A DNA stretch of 64,000 nt from Streptomyces sp. NBRC 109706 (GTDB lineage Bacteria > Actinomycetota > Actinomycetes > Streptomycetales > Streptomycetaceae): contig NZ_BBOM01000005.1 in NCBI RefSeq assembly GCF_000974485.1, forward strand, positions 666,289 through 730,288, read 5' to 3'. Shown here in pieces: positions 38,452 through 49,365 of the stretch. The notes beneath the pieces are model-generated. The model did not search any database. It saw nothing but the letters and a program-made list of their open reading frames with translations, and was not told the origin of the DNA. The position numbers and the translations under genes are program-made. The stretch's first letter is position 1, and every line of letters begins with the position of its first letter.

Positions 38452-38943
38452 TCAGTCCTCCTTCTTCTCCTCGGCCTGCTCGTCCTTGGCCTCGGTGCTC
38501 TCGGCCGGCTTCTCGGCGGCCTGCTGCTCCTTGACGGCGCGCTTGGTGGCGCCCTCGGCCTCGTTCACCGCGGTCTGCTGCACGGTCAGCGCCTCGACCA
38601 GCTCGATCACGGCCATCGGGGCGTTGTCGCCACGACGGGGACCGATCTTGGTGATCCGGGTGTAACCGCCGGGGCGGTTCTCGTACCGGGGGCCGATCTC
38701 GGTGAAGAGGGTGTGCACCACGCTCTTGTCCCGGATGGTCTGCATCACCTGGCGACGGTTGTGCAGATCGCCCTTCTTGGCCTTGGTGATCAGCCGCTCC
38801 GCGACCGGACGCAGCCGGCGGGCCTTGGCCACCGTGGTGGTGATCCGGCCGTGCTCGAACAGCGCGGTGGCGAGGTTCGCGACCATCAGGCGCTCGTGGG
38901 CGGGGCTACCGCCGAGCCTGCGGCCCTTCGTGGGCGTCGGCAT
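38452..38943 (-). CDS. rplQ: 50S ribosomal protein L17
   Basis: The 163-residue L17 keeps the core [32 protein letters not shown] and the GGYTRI strand. The C-terminal 45 residues form an acidic/basic Glu-Lys-Ala extension typical of actinobacteria and absent in E. coli. The AGGAGA site is strong. It is the last ribosomal gene of the superoperon, 89 bp after rpoA. Confidence 0.98.
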   Translation of the reverse strand: MPTPTKGRRLGGSPAHERLMVANLATALFEHGRITTTVAKARRLRPVAERLITKAKKGDLHNRRQVMQTIRDKSVVHTLFTEIGPRYENRPGGYTRITKIGPRRGDNAPMAVIELVEALTVQQTAVNEAEGATKRAVKEQQAAEKPAESTEAKDEQAEEKKED

Positions 38944-39032
38944 CTTTCTCTCCTGTCATTCTGCACCGGCCGTATCAGGTACCGGTGTCAGCCGTCCGGG
39001 ACGGACGTCCCGGAAGTGTTCGCGCCAGCGAC

Positions 39033-40055
39033 TCAGTACTGCTCGGTCTCGGCGAAGCCGGTGTCGCCCTCGTCCTCCGCGCCGAACGCGTCGGCGGCGG
39101 TGGTCGGGTCGAATCCGGGCGGGCTGTCCTTGAGGGCCAGACCCATGCCGGCCAGCTTGGCCTTGACCTCGTCGATCGACTTGGCGCCGAAGTTGCGGAT
39201 GTCCAGCAGATCCGCCTCGGACCTGGCCACCAGCTCGCCCACCGAGTGGATGCCCTCGCGCTTGAGGCAGTTGTAGGAGCGGACGGTCAGCTCCAACTCC
39301 TCGATCGGCAGCGCCAGATCGGCCGCCAGCGCGGCATCCGTCGGGGACGGGCCCATGTCGATGCCCTCGGCGTCGACGTTCAGCTCACGCGCCAGGCCGA
39401 ACAGCTCGACCAGGGTCTTGCCGGCCGAGGCCATGGCGTCCCTGGGGCGCATGGCCTCCTTGGTCTCGACGTCGACGATCAGCTTGTCGAAGTCGGTGCG
39501 CTGCTCGACACGGGTCGCCTCGACCTTGTACGTGACCTTCAGCACCGGGCTGTAGATGGAGTCCACCGGCACCCGGCCGATCTCCTGGCCGGCCGCCTTG
39601 TTCTGCACCGCGGAGACATAGCCACGACCGCGCTCGACGGTCAGCTCCATCTCCAGCTTGCCCTTGTTGTTCAGGGTGGCCAGCACCAGGTCGGGGTTGT
39701 GCACCTCGACACCGGCGGGCGGCGCGATGTCGGCGGCGGTCACCAGGCCGGGGCCCTGCTTGCGCAGGTACATCACCACGGGCTCGTCGTGCTCCGAGGA
39801 GACGACCAGCTGCTTGATGTTGAGGATCATGTCCGTGACGTCCTCCTTGACGCCCGGCACGGTGGTGAACTCGTGCAGCACCCCGTCGATCCGGATGCTG
39901 GTGACGGCGGCACCGGGGATCGAGGAGAGCAGCGTGCGCCGCAGGGAGTTGCCGAGGGTGTAGCCGAAGCCCGGCTCCAGCGGCTCGATGACGAACCGGG
40001 AACGGAACTCGTCCACGACCTCTTCGGTCAGGGAAGGACGCTGAGCGATCAGCAT
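39033..40055 (-). CDS. rpoA: RNA polymerase alpha subunit
   Basis: The 340-residue alpha subunit dimerises to nucleate RNA polymerase assembly. The N-terminal domain has [20 protein letters not shown], and the C-terminal domain has [16 protein letters not shown] and [15 protein letters not shown], which contact UP elements and activators. ATG 40055 (MLIAQRPSL) is the conserved start with a GGAG site. It lies between rpsD and rplQ. Confidence 0.99.
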   Translation of the reverse strand: MLIAQRPSLTEEVVDEFRSRFVIEPLEPGFGYTLGNSLRRTLLSSIPGAAVTSIRIDGVLHEFTTVPGVKEDVTDMILNIKQLVVSSEHDEPVVMYLRKQGPGLVTAADIAPPAGVEVHNPDLVLATLNNKGKLEMELTVERGRGYVSAVQNKAAGQEIGRVPVDSIYSPVLKVTYKVEATRVEQRTDFDKLIVDVETKEAMRPRDAMASAGKTLVELFGLARELNVDAEGIDMGPSPTDAALAADLALPIEELELTVRSYNCLKREGIHSVGELVARSEADLLDIRNFGAKSIDEVKAKLAGMGLALKDSPPGFDPTTAADAFGAEDEGDTGFAETEQY

Positions 40056-40185
40056 GAGATGAACTCCAGTCTTCGGCACCCGCTATTTGATGCCGAACCA
40101 GATGGATACGTGCTGTGCGGTGGTTCCAGGGTACGGGCGCCGCCGGGTGAGCCGAGTCACCCGGCGGGCGCACCGCGCGGAACCG

Positions 40186-40812
40186 CTACTTCGAGTACAG
40201 CTCGACGATCAACTGCTCCTGCACCTGGGTGTCGATCACCTGGCGCTCGGGCAGCGCGTGGACCAGGATCCGCAGCCCGGAGGGCACGATCTCCAGCCAC
40301 GCCGGCACGGTCCGCTCGCCCGCCTCCGCCTGCGCCACCTGGAACGGCGTCAGCGGACGGGACGACTCCCGCACCTCGACGATGTCGGACGGCGAGACCC
40401 GGGCGGACGGGATGTCGGTCTTCCTGCCGTTGAGCAGGATGTGCCCGTGCCGGACCAACTGGCGAGCGTGGTCACGGGACTTGGCGAAGCCCGCCCGGTA
40501 CACCACGTTGTCGAGCCGGGACTCCAGAATGCGGAGCAGGTTCTCACCCGTCTTGCCCGACTGCCGGTTGGCCTCGCCGTAATAGCCCCGGAACTGCTTC
40601 TCCAGGATCCCGTAGATGCGCGCGCACTTCTGCTTCTCGCGCATCTGCAGGAGGTACTCGCTGTCCTTGGTGCGCCCGCGTCCGTGCTCACCCGGGGGGT
40701 AAGGACGGATCTCGATCGGGCACTTCGCGCTATCGCACTTGGCTCCCTTGAGGAAGAGCTTCTGCTTCTCCCGACGGCAACGCTTGCAGTCGGCCCCGGT
40801 GTATCGCGCCAT
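40186..40812 (-). CDS. rpsD: 30S ribosomal protein S4
   Basis: The 208-residue S4 initiates 30S assembly and autoregulates many alpha operons. The N-terminal zinc-type residues [23 protein letters not shown] form the C+ version, then come the S4 RNA-binding motif ([23 protein letters not shown]) and the expected C-terminus ELYSK. An AGGAGA site precedes the ATG. Confidence 0.98.
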   Translation of the reverse strand: MARYTGADCKRCRREKQKLFLKGAKCDSAKCPIEIRPYPPGEHGRGRTKDSEYLLQMREKQKCARIYGILEKQFRGYYGEANRQSGKTGENLLRILESRLDNVVYRAGFAKSRDHARQLVRHGHILLNGRKTDIPSARVSPSDIVEVRESSRPLTPFQVAQAEAGERTVPAWLEIVPSGLRILVHALPERQVIDTQVQEQLIVELYSK

Positions 40813-40854
40813 TGTTCTCTTGTTTCTCCTACTTCGACTCGCGATCCGAACGGA

Positions 40855-41259
40855 TCAGACGCGGCGGCGCTTCGGCGGGCGGCAACCGTTGTGCGGCGTG
40901 GGCGTCACGTCCTGGATCGAGCCGACCTCAAGGCCGGTGGCCTGGAGGGAACGGATCGCGGTCTCCCGGCCGGAACCGGGGCCCTTCACGAACACGTCCA
41001 CCTTGCGCATGCCGTGCTCCTGCGCGCGCCGAGCGGCGTTCTCCGCGGCCATCTGGGCGGCGAACGGCGTGGACTTGCGCGAGCCCTTGAAGCCGACATG
41101 GCCGGCGGAGGCCCAGGAGATCACGTTGCCGGTGGGGTCGGTGATCGAGACGATGGTGTTGTTGAACGTGCTCTTGATGTGGGCGTGCCCGTGAGCGACG
41201 TTCTTCTTTTCCTTCCGGCGCACCTTCTTGGCGCCGGCCGTACGGCCCTTTGGAGGCAT
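40855..41259 (-). CDS. rpsK: 30S ribosomal protein S11
   Basis: The 134-residue S11 forms part of the platform of the 30S subunit. [33 protein letters not shown] and the C-terminal [18 protein letters not shown] are fully conserved. It is flanked by rpsM and rpsD with gaps of 69 and 42 bp. Confidence 0.99.
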   Translation of the reverse strand: MPPKGRTAGAKKVRRKEKKNVAHGHAHIKSTFNNTIVSITDPTGNVISWASAGHVGFKGSRKSTPFAAQMAAENAARRAQEHGMRKVDVFVKGPGSGRETAIRSLQATGLEVGSIQDVTPTPHNGCRPPKRRRV

Positions 41260-41328
41260 GTAGCTCTCTCACTCCCGTGGAGGTGGTCGGTCCTGCTGGA
41301 ACGGACCGGTGGTCAACGTCCTAGCGGA

Positions 41329-41709
41329 CTACTTCTTGCCCGGCTTCTTCTTGCCGGCGATCGCGCGACGCGGACCCTTGCGGGTACGCGCGTTGGTCTT
41401 GGTCCGCTGACCGTGCACCGGCAGACCGCGACGGTGCCGCAGACCCTCGTAGCACTGGATCTCGACCTTGCGACGGATGTCGGCCTGGATCTCCCGACGG
41501 AGGTCACCCTCGGTCCTGATGTTGTTGTCCACGTAGTCGCGGATCTTGACGAGGTCCTCCTCGGCCAGATCGCGAACGCGGGTGTCCGGGTTGACCCCGG
41601 TGCTGGCCAGGGTCTCCTTGGAGAGGGTGCGCCCAATGCCGAAGACATAGGTGAGGGCGACCTCGATGCGCTTTTCGCGCGGGAGGTCAACGCCGGCGAG
41701 GCGTGCCAT
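41329..41709 (-). CDS. rpsM: 30S ribosomal protein S13
   Basis: The 126-residue S13 contacts the P-site tRNA and the intersubunit bridge. [45 protein letters not shown] and a Lys-rich end KKKPGKK are typical. It lies 190 bp after rpmJ, the second largest gap within the superoperon, which leaves room for an internal promoter. Confidence 0.99.
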   Translation of the reverse strand: MARLAGVDLPREKRIEVALTYVFGIGRTLSKETLASTGVNPDTRVRDLAEEDLVKIRDYVDNNIRTEGDLRREIQADIRRKVEIQCYEGLRHRRGLPVHGQRTKTNARTRKGPRRAIAGKKKPGKK

Positions 41710-41899
41710 GTATTGGCTCCTGTGGATATTCGGAGGTCTGCCGCAGCACCGTTCCCGTAAGACTCTTGAGCATTACGAGCCGGGTCCCCGGCCTCCGACC
41801 GGGGGTGTCGTCCCCGCGCCGAGCGAGGGGTCGGGTGTCTGCGTATCTACTTGTTGTCGCTGTCGTCGCGGCGAAGAGTGCTGCGGGTCGTGCGGTGCG

Positions 41900-42013
41900 T
41901 CAGCCCTGGCGCTGCTTGTGGCGCAGGTTCTCGCAGATGACCATGACGCGCCCGTGGCGGCGGATCACCTTGCACTTGTCGCAGATCTTCTTGACGCTCG
42001 GCCTGACCTTCAT
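41900..42013 (-). CDS. rpmJ: 50S ribosomal protein L36 (zinc-binding form)
   Basis: The 37-residue L36 reads [20 protein letters not shown] and continues to [11 protein letters not shown], with Cys11, Cys14, Cys27 and His32 as the zinc ligands of the C+ form. Many actinomycetes also carry a zinc-free paralogue under Zur control, which would lie elsewhere. It follows infA by 34 bp. Confidence 0.97.
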   Translation of the reverse strand: MKVRPSVKKICDKCKVIRRHGRVMVICENLRHKQRQG

Positions 42014-42047
42014 GGCGTGAGGCTCTCCGGGTCTCGATCTGTGGGTT

Positions 42048-42269
42048 CTACTTGTAGCGGTAGACGATCCGCCCGCGCGTCAGGTCGTAGGGAGACAGCT
42101 CCACCACGACCCGGTCGTCGGGAAGGATACGGATGTAGTGCATCCGCATCTTGCCGCTGATGTGCGCGAGGACCTGGTGCCCGTTCTGCAACTCCACCTT
42201 GAACATGGCGTTCGGGAGAGACTCGACGACCGTGCCCTCGATCTCGATGGCCCCTTGTTTTTTGGCCAT
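42048..42269 (-). CDS. infA: Translation initiation factor IF-1
   Basis: The 73-residue OB-fold factor binds the 30S A site during initiation. [20 protein letters not shown] and the end [17 protein letters not shown] match the family. The ATG at 42269 is chosen by homology; the open frame reaches further upstream. A 135-bp gap separates it from map and may contain the alpha-operon promoter. Confidence 0.98.
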   Translation of the reverse strand: MAKKQGAIEIEGTVVESLPNAMFKVELQNGHQVLAHISGKMRMHYIRILPDDRVVVELSPYDLTRGRIVYRYK

Positions 42270-42404
42270 ACTTGAGCGCTTCACCTTCCGGGATCGGCTA
42301 CCTGGATGGCCCTGGGCAGACGGGTGCACCAGGACCGACGAATCAGTCTACGACAGCGCACCCGAAAAGACGAATCAGTGATCCATTCCCCAGGTTGGAG
42401 ATCA

Positions 42405-43253
42405 TCATGCCAGGGGATCGGGAGCGGTCGTCACGCCGAGCGCGGCCAGCCGGGCCCTGCCACCGTCCACGGCGGTCAGCACCAGCGGCCCTTCCTCGGT
42501 GACCGCCACCGAGTGCTCCCAGTGCGAGGCCCAGGTGCCGTCGTTGCTCTTGACCGTCCAGTCGTCGGACAGCACATGGGTCTTGGGGGTGCCGAGCGTG
42601 AGCATCGGCTCGATCGCCAGGCAGACGCCGGGCACCAGCTTGAGGCCCTTGCCGCGCCGCCGGTCGACGTAGTTCAGCACATGCGGGTCCATGTGCATCT
42701 CGCTGCCGATGCCGTGCCCGCCGTACCCCTCGACGATGCCGTACTTGCCGGACGGGGGCAGCGGCTGGCGGCGCACATAGGTCTCGATCGCCCGGGACAC
42801 GTCCACCAGGCGGTTGCCCTTGCGCACGGCCGCGATGCCGGCCCAGAGCGACTCCTCGGTGACCCGGTTCAGCTCGGCCAGCTGGGCCGGCCGGCCGCCC
42901 TCGGGCTCGCCGCCGACAAAGACCGTCAGCGCGGCGTCCGCGTGCCAGCCGTCGACGATCGCGCCGGCGTCGATGGAGAGCAGGTCCCCGTCCTTGAGGA
43001 CGGTGGCCTCGTCCGGGATGCCGTGCACCACCACATCGTTCACCGAGGTGCAGATGTTGCCCGGGAAGCCGCCGTAGCCCAGGAAGTTGGGCTTGGCGCC
43101 GCGCTCGACGAGCACCTGGGCGGCGATCCGGTCGAGATCCGCGGTGGTCGCCCCCGGCACGGCGGCCTCGGCACACCTGCGGTGTATCTCGGCCACCACC
43201 AGACCGGCCGCGCGCATGCGGGCAATCTGTTCCGGGGTCTTGATCTCCACCAT
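42405..43253 (-). CDS. map: Type I methionine aminopeptidase
   Basis: The 282-residue metalloprotease removes initiator Met. Metal ligands are seen in SIDAGAIVDGWHADAALT, GHGIGSEMHMDP, AIEPMLTLG and the C-terminal HSVAVTEEG. The ATG has an AAAGGAAA site. It follows adk by 81 bp in the secY-adk-map group; nascent-chain processing and export genes are thus together. Confidence 0.98.
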   Translation of the reverse strand: MVEIKTPEQIARMRAAGLVVAEIHRRCAEAAVPGATTADLDRIAAQVLVERGAKPNFLGYGGFPGNICTSVNDVVVHGIPDEATVLKDGDLLSIDAGAIVDGWHADAALTVFVGGEPEGGRPAQLAELNRVTEESLWAGIAAVRKGNRLVDVSRAIETYVRRQPLPPSGKYGIVEGYGGHGIGSEMHMDPHVLNYVDRRRGKGLKLVPGVCLAIEPMLTLGTPKTHVLSDDWTVKSNDGTWASHWEHSVAVTEEGPLVLTAVDGGRARLAALGVTTAPDPLA

Positions 43254-43334
43254 CGGATGTTTCCTTTCGGCGCCGGCGGTCGGCCGGCCGTCAGCCGGCC
43301 TCGGGCCGGCGGGGCACCAGCGGGCTGCGGCCGG

Positions 43335-43988
43335 TCAGCCGTTCGTCGGCAGGACCTCAAGGGCCCGCCGCGTCACCTCGGGCACCGGGGCCAGCGCCGA
43401 GATGGTGGAGACCAGCCCCTGCTCGCGGTAGTAGTCGATGATCGGCTCGGTCTCCTCGTGGTAGAGGGCCAGCCGCTTGCGCACCGTGTCCGCCTGGTCG
43501 TCGTCCCGCTGGTACAGCTCGCCGCCGCAGACGTCGCAGACGCCCTCCTGGCGCGGCGGGTTGTTCACCACATGGAAGACATGCGCGCTGTCCTTGCGGC
43601 ACATCCGGCGGCCGGCGATGCGCTTGACCACCTCGTCCTCGGGGACCTCCAGGTCCAGCACCGCGTCGAGCCTGAGCCCCGCCTCGGCGAGCGAGGCGTC
43701 GAGCGACTTGGCCTGCCCGATGTTCCTCGGGAACCCGTCGAGCAGGAAGCCGTCCGCGGCGTCCGGCTGGGCCATCCGGTCGGCCGCCATCGCGACGGTG
43801 AGATCGTCCGGTACGAGCCCACCCTCGCGCATGATCGACTCGACCTGGCGCCCCAGCTCCGTGCCCTCGCTGATGTTGGCCCGAAACAGATTGCCGGTGG
43901 AGATGTGCGGGACACCGAGCTGCTCGGCGAGCAGCGCCGCCTGTGTGCCCTTGCCCGCACCCGGCGGTCCGACGAGGACGATGCGCAT
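43335..43988 (-). CDS. adk: Adenylate kinase
   Basis: The 217-residue enzyme equilibrates ATP, ADP and AMP. The P-loop is GPPGAGKGTQ (residues 8-17), the AMP-site GFPRN is present, and the long LID domain includes CDVCGGELYQRDDD with a zinc-ribbon-like pair. Its ATG overlaps the secY stop by one base (TGATG), so translation is coupled. Confidence 0.98.
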   Translation of the reverse strand: MRIVLVGPPGAGKGTQAALLAEQLGVPHISTGNLFRANISEGTELGRQVESIMREGGLVPDDLTVAMAADRMAQPDAADGFLLDGFPRNIGQAKSLDASLAEAGLRLDAVLDLEVPEDEVVKRIAGRRMCRKDSAHVFHVVNNPPRQEGVCDVCGGELYQRDDDQADTVRKRLALYHEETEPIIDYYREQGLVSTISALAPVPEVTRRALEVLPTNG

Positions 43989-45310
43989 CAGCGGAGGAAC
44001 CCTTCGTAATTTCGCTGGTGGAGCTGGCTCTCGATCTGCCGCACCGTTTCCAGGCCGACGCCCACGATGATCAGGATCGACGTGCCACCGAACGGGAAGT
44101 CCTGTTGCGCGTTGAACATCACCAGAGCCAGCGTGGGCACCAGGGCGATCAGACCGAGGTACAGCGAGCCGGGCCAGGTGATCCGGTTCAGCACGTAGCT
44201 CAGGTATTCGACCGTGGGCCTACCTGCCCGGATACCCGGGATGAAACCACCATACTTCTTCATGTTCTCGGCCACGTCCTCAGGGTTGAACGTGATGGCC
44301 ACATAGAAGAAGGCGAAGAAGACGATCAGCAGGAAGTACGTGGTGATGTAGTACGGATGGTCGCCCTCGGCGAAGTACCGCTCGACCCAGTCCGTCCAGC
44401 CGCCCGAGTCGCTGCCGGCGAACTGCACCAGGAGCTGCGGGATGTACAGCAGCGAGGAGGCGAAGATCACCGGGATCACACCGGCCTGGTTGACCTTGAG
44501 CGGGATGTAGGTGGAGGTACCGCCGTAGGAGCGGCGACCGATCATCCGCTTGGCGTACTGCACCGGGATCCGGCGCTGGGCCAGCTCGACGAAGACCACC
44601 AGGCCGACCATGGCGAGCCCACAGGCGACCACGGTGCCGAACTCGATCCAGCCGTCGGCCAGGCTGCCCTGCTGCTTGATCTGCCAGAGCGAGGCGGGGA
44701 AGCCGGCCGCGATGGAGACGAACATCAGCATGGACATGCCGTTGCCGATGCCGCGGTCGGTGATCAGCTCGCCCATCCACATGATCAGCGCGGTGGCCGA
44801 GGTGAAGGCGATCACCATCACCAGCGTGGTGAAGATCGAGTCGTCGGGGATGATCTCGTTGGCCACGGTGCACTGCGGGAAGAGGGTGCCACTGCGGGCG
44901 GTCGCCACCAGGCCGGTGGCCTGCAACACCGCGAGCGCGATGGTGAGATAGCGGGTGTACTGGGTGATCTTGGCCTGCCCCGACTGGCCTTCCTTCTTCA
45001 GGGCCTCAAGGCGCGGGATGACCACGACCAGCAGCTGGAGGATGATGCTCGCCGTGATGTACGGCATGATCCCCAGCGCGAAGATGGTGAGTTGCAGCAG
45101 CGCACCACCGCTGAACATGTTGACCAAACCGAAGAGCCCGGACCCCGCTCCCGCTTCGGCCTCTTTCACACATTGATCGACGTTCTGAAAGCTGACGCCA
45201 GGCACGGGTACGTGCTGGCCCAACCGGAACAACACGACGATGCCCAGAGTGAAGAGCAGCTTTTTACGCAGATCAGGCGTTTGAAACGCCCGGGCGAACG
45301 CGGTGAGCAC
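43988..45310 (-). CDS. secY: Sec translocon channel subunit SecY
   Basis: The 440-residue protein has ten membrane helices and forms the protein-conducting channel with SecE and SecG. The plug region near the N-terminus, GIMPYITASIILQLL, the cytosolic loop with IPVQYAKRMIGRRSYGG, and the final NYEGFLR are conserved. The start is a GTG. A 195-bp gap after rplO, the largest in the superoperon, may carry a promoter for secY-adk-map. Confidence 0.99.
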   Translation of the reverse strand: MLTAFARAFQTPDLRKKLLFTLGIVVLFRLGQHVPVPGVSFQNVDQCVKEAEAGAGSGLFGLVNMFSGGALLQLTIFALGIMPYITASIILQLLVVVIPRLEALKKEGQSGQAKITQYTRYLTIALAVLQATGLVATARSGTLFPQCTVANEIIPDDSIFTTLVMVIAFTSATALIMWMGELITDRGIGNGMSMLMFVSIAAGFPASLWQIKQQGSLADGWIEFGTVVACGLAMVGLVVFVELAQRRIPVQYAKRMIGRRSYGGTSTYIPLKVNQAGVIPVIFASSLLYIPQLLVQFAGSDSGGWTDWVERYFAEGDHPYYITTYFLLIVFFAFFYVAITFNPEDVAENMKKYGGFIPGIRAGRPTVEYLSYVLNRITWPGSLYLGLIALVPTLALVMFNAQQDFPFGGTSILIIVGVGLETVRQIESQLHQRNYEGFLR

Positions 45311-45505
45311 GGCTCCTCCTGCACCCCGCGCGTCAGGCGAGGGGTTAGGGTCTTGAACTCCAACGGATATGACAGATCAGGTCTGGCGGCGGCACAACGA
45401 CCGCCACCTTACCGGCGGATGGGCTCGGCCGGAACGACTGACCGGGGATGCCTGCTCTCAGGCACCCCCGGTCACTCAGTTCACCGGCCGAAGATCCACC
45501 GGGTT

Positions 45506-45994
45506 TCAGGACAACTCGGTCACGGAGCCACCGGCCGCCGTGATCTTCTCCTTGGCAGAACCGGAAACCGCGTCGACCGTCACGGTCAGCGCCACCGAGA
45601 TCTCGCCGGTGCCGAGCACCTTGACGAGTTCGTTCTTGCGCACGGCGCCCTTGGCCACCAGATCGGCGACGGTCACCTCGCCACCCTCCGGGTAGAGGGC
45701 GGCCAGCCGCTCGACGTTCACCACCTGGTAGTTCTTGTGCGCCGGGTTCTTGAAGCCCTTGAGCTTGGGCAGCCGCTGGATCAGCGGCAGTTGCCCGCCC
45801 TCGAAGCCGACCCGGACCTGGTACCTGGCCTTGGTGCCCTTGGTACCGCGACCGGCGGTCTTGCCCTTGGACGCCTCACCACGACCCACCCGGATCTTGG
45901 CCTTCTTGGCACCGGGAGCGGGACGCAGGTCGTGCAACTTCAGCGGGCCGGACGACTCGTCCGCGCCGGCGTTCCCCTTGGCGAGGTCAGCCAC
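45506..45994 (-). CDS. rplO: 50S ribosomal protein L15
   Basis: The 162-residue L15 has the Gly/Lys-rich loop [40 protein letters not shown] and the C-terminal globular domain. The start is a GTG one base after the rpmD stop, so reinitiation is expected. It closes the ribosomal part of the spc section before secY. Confidence 0.98.
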   Translation of the reverse strand: MADLAKGNAGADESSGPLKLHDLRPAPGAKKAKIRVGRGEASKGKTAGRGTKGTKARYQVRVGFEGGQLPLIQRLPKLKGFKNPAHKNYQVVNVERLAALYPEGGEVTVADLVAKGAVRKNELVKVLGTGEISVALTVTVDAVSGSAKEKITAAGGSVTELS

Positions 45995-45995
45995 T

Positions 45996-46178
45996 TCAGT
46001 CCACCTCCTCGACCGTCACCAGATGCCGCACGGTCTTGGCCATGCCACGGATCTCCGGCCGGTCTTCCTTGAGCACCACGTCGTTGATCCGCCGCAGCCC
46101 GAGCGAGCGCAGCGTCTGCCGGTGGTTCTGCTTGGTCCCGATCCGGGACTTGACCTGGGTGATCTTCAGCTGCGCCAT
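45996..46178 (-). CDS. rpmD: 50S ribosomal protein L30
   Basis: The 60-residue L30 reads [21 protein letters not shown] and has the [13 protein letters not shown] helix. The ATG overlaps the rpsE stop by one base (TGATG). A GTG one codon upstream is possible but the ATG fits other family starts. Confidence 0.97.
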   Translation of the reverse strand: MAQLKITQVKSRIGTKQNHRQTLRSLGLRRINDVVLKEDRPEIRGMAKTVRHLVTVEEVD

Positions 46179-46777
46179 CACGCACCCACCCCGGCACGGG
46201 CCCGCAGCAGAGCGGCGGGGGCCACGTCCTCAAGCGGCAGACCACGGCGGGCCGCGATCTCCTCGGGGCGCTGCAGCCCCTTCAGGGCGGCAACCGTGGC
46301 GTGCACGATGTTGATCGGGTTCGACGAACCGAGCGACTTGCTCAGCACGTCGTGGATGCCGGCGCACTCCAGCACGGCGCGCACCGGACCACCGGCGATC
46401 ACACCGGTACCGGGCGAGGCGGGCTTGAGCAGCACCATCCCGGCCGCTTCCTCACCCTTGATCGGGTGCGGAATCGTGCCCTGGATGCGGGGGACCTTGA
46501 AGAAGTGCTTCTTCGCGGCCTCCACGCCCTTGGCGATGGCGGCCGGCACCTCCTTGGCCTTGCCGTAGCCGACACCGACGGTGCCGTCACCGTCGCCCAC
46601 CACGACCAGCGCGGTGAAGCTGAAGCGACGACCACCTTGAACTACCTTGGCGACACGGTTGATCGCGACGACGCGCTCGACGTACGCGGTCTTCTCGGCG
46701 GCTGAGCCACCGTCCCGACCCTTACGATCCCGCCGCTCGCCACCGGCGCCGCCACCGCGACGCTGGGGTCCAGCCAT
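46178..46777 (-). CDS. rpsE: 30S ribosomal protein S5
   Basis: The 199-residue S5 has a Gly/Arg-rich N-terminal extension of about 30 residues, then [29 protein letters not shown], the double-stranded-RNA-binding-like domain, and GTIPHPI. The ATG is preceded by AAGGTAGTT. It is coupled to rpmD by a one-base overlap. Confidence 0.98.
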   Translation of the reverse strand: MAGPQRRGGGAGGERRDRKGRDGGSAAEKTAYVERVVAINRVAKVVQGGRRFSFTALVVVGDGDGTVGVGYGKAKEVPAAIAKGVEAAKKHFFKVPRIQGTIPHPIKGEEAAGMVLLKPASPGTGVIAGGPVRAVLECAGIHDVLSKSLGSSNPINIVHATVAALKGLQRPEEIAARRGLPLEDVAPAALLRARAGVGA

Positions 46778-46814
46778 TGGAACTACCTTTCTCGAATCTT
46801 CAGACGGGACCGGC

Positions 46815-47198
46815 TCAGAACTTGAGCCCGGCCTCGCGGGCGGCGTCCGCCAACGCGGCGACCCGGCCGGCGTACTTGTTGCCACCGCGGTCGAACACGA
46901 CGCTCTCCACGCCGGCGGCCTTGGCACGCTCGGCGACCAGGGCGCCGACCTGCTTGGCCTTGTCGCTCTTCGCGCCGTCCACCCCACGGATGGAGACGTC
47001 GAGCGAGGAGGCCGAGGCCACCGTGTGCCCCTTGGAGTCGTCCACCACCTGCGCCACCATGTGGCGGTTGGAGCGGGTGACCACCAGACGCGGCCGCTCG
47101 GCCGTACCCGAGATCTTCTTCCGGATACGGATGTGACGCCGCTTGTGAGCGGCCCGCTTCCGGGCGTCGCCCTTGGCGATCTTGACACCGTATGCCAT
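46815..47198 (-). CDS. rplR: 50S ribosomal protein L18
   Basis: The 127-residue L18 binds 5S rRNA. The basic N-terminus ([19 protein letters not shown]) and [26 protein letters not shown] are diagnostic. It starts two bases after the rplF stop. Confidence 0.99.
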   Translation of the reverse strand: MAYGVKIAKGDARKRAAHKRRHIRIRKKISGTAERPRLVVTRSNRHMVAQVVDDSKGHTVASASSLDVSIRGVDGAKSDKAKQVGALVAERAKAAGVESVVFDRGGNKYAGRVAALADAAREAGLKF

Positions 47199-47200
47199 GG

Positions 47201-47740
47201 CTACTTACCAGCCTTTCCGACCTTGCGGCGGATGACTTCGCCCTCGTACTTGACGCCCTTGGCCTTGTACGGGTCGGGCTTCCGCAGCTTGCGGATCTTC
47301 GCCGCGACCTCGCCGACCTTCTGCTTGTCGATGCCCTCGACGCTGAACCGCGTCGCGTTCTCGACCTTGAAGACGATGCCTTCCGGCGGCTCCACCAGGA
47401 TCGGGTGGCTGTAGCCCAGGGAGAACTCCAGGTTGGAGCCCTTGGCCTGGACGCGGTAGCCGACGCCGCTGATTTCGAGCTTCTTGATGTATCCCTGCGT
47501 CACACCGGTGATCATGTTGGCCACCAGGGTGCGGGACAGTCCGTGCAGCGCACGGTTGCGGTTCTCGTCGTTGGGCCGGGAGACGACGATCACGCCGTCG
47601 TCGCCCTTGGCCACCTCGATGGGCGCGGCGATGGTCTGCGACAGGGTGCCCTTGGGACCCTTCACCGCGACCACGGCGCCATCGATGGTGACGTCCACGC
47701 CGGCGGGAACCTGGATGGGCTGCTTGCCAATACGCGACAT
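47201..47740 (-). CDS. rplF: 50S ribosomal protein L6
   Basis: The 179-residue L6 opens [20 protein letters not shown] and has the duplicated fold with [10 protein letters not shown] and the C-terminal [16 protein letters not shown]. The ATG at 47740 has a GGAGGAGA site; the frame extends nine codons further upstream. Confidence 0.99.
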   Translation of the reverse strand: MSRIGKQPIQVPAGVDVTIDGAVVAVKGPKGTLSQTIAAPIEVAKGDDGVIVVSRPNDENRNRALHGLSRTLVANMITGVTQGYIKKLEISGVGYRVQAKGSNLEFSLGYSHPILVEPPEGIVFKVENATRFSVEGIDKQKVGEVAAKIRKLRKPDPYKAKGVKYEGEVIRRKVGKAGK

Positions 47741-47763
47741 GTGCTCTCCTCCGTTCCCTTCCG

Positions 47764-48162
47764 TCACCAGACGTAGGCGAGGACTTCCCCGCCCACGTTC
47801 TTCTTCTGAGCTTGCTTGTCGGTCAGCAGACCGTGCGACGTGGAGATGATCGCCACGCCGAGACCGCCGAGCACCCGGGGGAGCGCGGTGGACTTCGCGT
47901 AGACCCGCAGGCCCGGCTTCGAGATGCGCTTGATGCCAGCGATCGAACGCTCGCGGTTCGGGCCGTACTTCAGCTCGAGCACGAGGGCCTTGCCCACCTG
48001 GGCGTCCTCGGTCTTCCAGCCGGTGATGTAGCCCTCCTGCTGGAGGATCTCCGCGATATGCGTCTTGATCTTGCTGTGCGGCATCACCACGGTGTCGTGG
48101 TAAGCCGAGTTCGCGTTACGCAGACGGGTCAGCATGTCTGCGATGGGATCGGTCATGGTCAT
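47764..48162 (-). CDS. rpsH: 30S ribosomal protein S8
   Basis: The 132-residue S8, a primary 16S rRNA binder, reads [18 protein letters not shown] with the conserved end GGEVLAYVW and STSHGLLTD. In E. coli S8 represses the spc operon. The ATG at 48162 matches actinobacterial starts. Confidence 0.99.
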   Translation of the reverse strand: MTMTDPIADMLTRLRNANSAYHDTVVMPHSKIKTHIAEILQQEGYITGWKTEDAQVGKALVLELKYGPNRERSIAGIKRISKPGLRVYAKSTALPRVLGGLGVAIISTSHGLLTDKQAQKKNVGGEVLAYVW

Positions 48163-48246
48163 AGAACGGCCTTGGGCCTCTCTCACCGGGGTTTCCGCAG
48201 GCTCCCCCGGGAGGGGGAGCCCGCCGGACCTACGGCGTAGTCGGTC

Positions 48247-48432
48247 TTACCAGGAACTCTTGGTGACGCCCGGCAGTTCGCCACGGTGTGCCATCTCCCG
48301 CAGGCACACGCGGCACAGGCCGAACTTGCGGTACACGGAGTGCGGCCGGCCACAACGCTGGCAGCGGGTGTACCCACGCACCGAGAACTTGGGCTTGCGC
48401 TCGGCCTTGGCGATAAGAGCCTTCTTAGCCAT
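48247..48432 (-). CDS. rpsN: 30S ribosomal protein S14, type Z (zinc form)
   Basis: The 61-residue S14 has the zinc ribbon CQRC...CRVC and the C-terminus LPGVTKSSW. This is the short zinc-dependent version; a longer zinc-free paralogue is expected elsewhere. It lies between rplE and rpsH. Confidence 0.98.
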   Translation of the reverse strand: MAKKALIAKAERKPKFSVRGYTRCQRCGRPHSVYRKFGLCRVCLREMAHRGELPGVTKSSW

Positions 48433-48475
48433 AGCTCACGCCTCCTTGTTTCGATACTCAGCCATCGTGCGCGCC

Positions 48476-49039
48476 TCAGGCTTCCTTGAACGGGAATCCG
48501 AGGTGGCGCAGCAGGCTGCGACCCTCGTCATCGGTGTTGGCCGTCGTGACCACGGTGATGTCCATGCCGCGCACCCGGTCGATACGGTCGGGGTCGATCT
48601 CATGGAACATGACCTGCTCGGTCAGGCCGAACGTGTAGTTGCCCTTGCCGTCGAACTGCTTGGGCGACAGGCCGCGGAAGTCACGGATCCGGGGCAGCGC
48701 CAGCGACAGCAGGCGGTCCAGGAACTCCCACATCCGGTCGCCGCGCAGCGTCACATGGGCGCCGATCGGCTGCCCCTCGCGCAGCTTGAACTGCGCGATG
48801 GACTTACGGGCCTTGGTCACGGTCGGCTTCTGGCCGGTGATCGTGGCGAGGTCGCGCACGGCGCCCTCGATCAACTTGGAGTCGCGGGCGGCGTCGCCCA
48901 CACCCATGTTGACCACGATCTTGGTCAGTCCTGGCACCTGCATGACGTTCGCGTAGGCGAACTCCTCACGCAGCTTGCCGCTGATCTCTTCGCGGTACCG
49001 CGTCTTGAGACGCGGCGCGGTCGTGGTGGCAGTGGTCAT
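48476..49039 (-). CDS. rplE: 50S ribosomal protein L5
   Basis: The 187-residue L5 binds 5S rRNA and contacts the P-site t[38 protein letters not shown] and FPFKEA at the end are typical. The first ten residues are Thr-rich (TTATTTAP). It overlaps the rplX stop by one base. Confidence 0.99.
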   Translation of the reverse strand: MTTATTTAPRLKTRYREEISGKLREEFAYANVMQVPGLTKIVVNMGVGDAARDSKLIEGAVRDLATITGQKPTVTKARKSIAQFKLREGQPIGAHVTLRGDRMWEFLDRLLSLALPRIRDFRGLSPKQFDGKGNYTFGLTEQVMFHEIDPDRIDRVRGMDITVVTTANTDDEGRSLLRHLGFPFKEA

Positions 49040-49362
49040 CAGATGTCCTCACCGGTTCGGCGGGCGACGCGGATCTTGTTGCCGTCCTCGTCGAAGCGGA
49101 AGCCGATCCGGGTGGTGACCTTCTTGCCGTCCTTCTCCACCAGCAACTGCACGTTGCTGACGTGGATCGGGGCCTCGGTGGTGATGATGCCACCGGTCTT
49201 GGAACCACGCGCGGTCGTACCGGCCTTGGTGTGCTTCTTGACCCGGTTGACACCCTCGACCAGAACGCGGTCCTCGCGGGGGAAGGCCACGATGACCTTG
49301 CCCTGCTTGCCCTTGTCCTTGCCGGTGATGACCTGGACCAGGTCGCCCTTCTTGATCTTCAT
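49039..49362 (-). CDS. rplX: 50S ribosomal protein L24
   Basis: The 107-residue L24 is a KOW-domain assembly initiator. [20 protein letters not shown], then [12 protein letters not shown], and a C-terminal [20 protein letters not shown] are visible. It starts three bases after the rplN stop. Confidence 0.99.
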   Translation of the reverse strand: MKIKKGDLVQVITGKDKGKQGKVIVAFPREDRVLVEGVNRVKKHTKAGTTARGSKTGGIITTEAPIHVSNVQLLVEKDGKKVTTRIGFRFDEDGNKIRVARRTGEDI

Positions 49363-49365
49363 CGG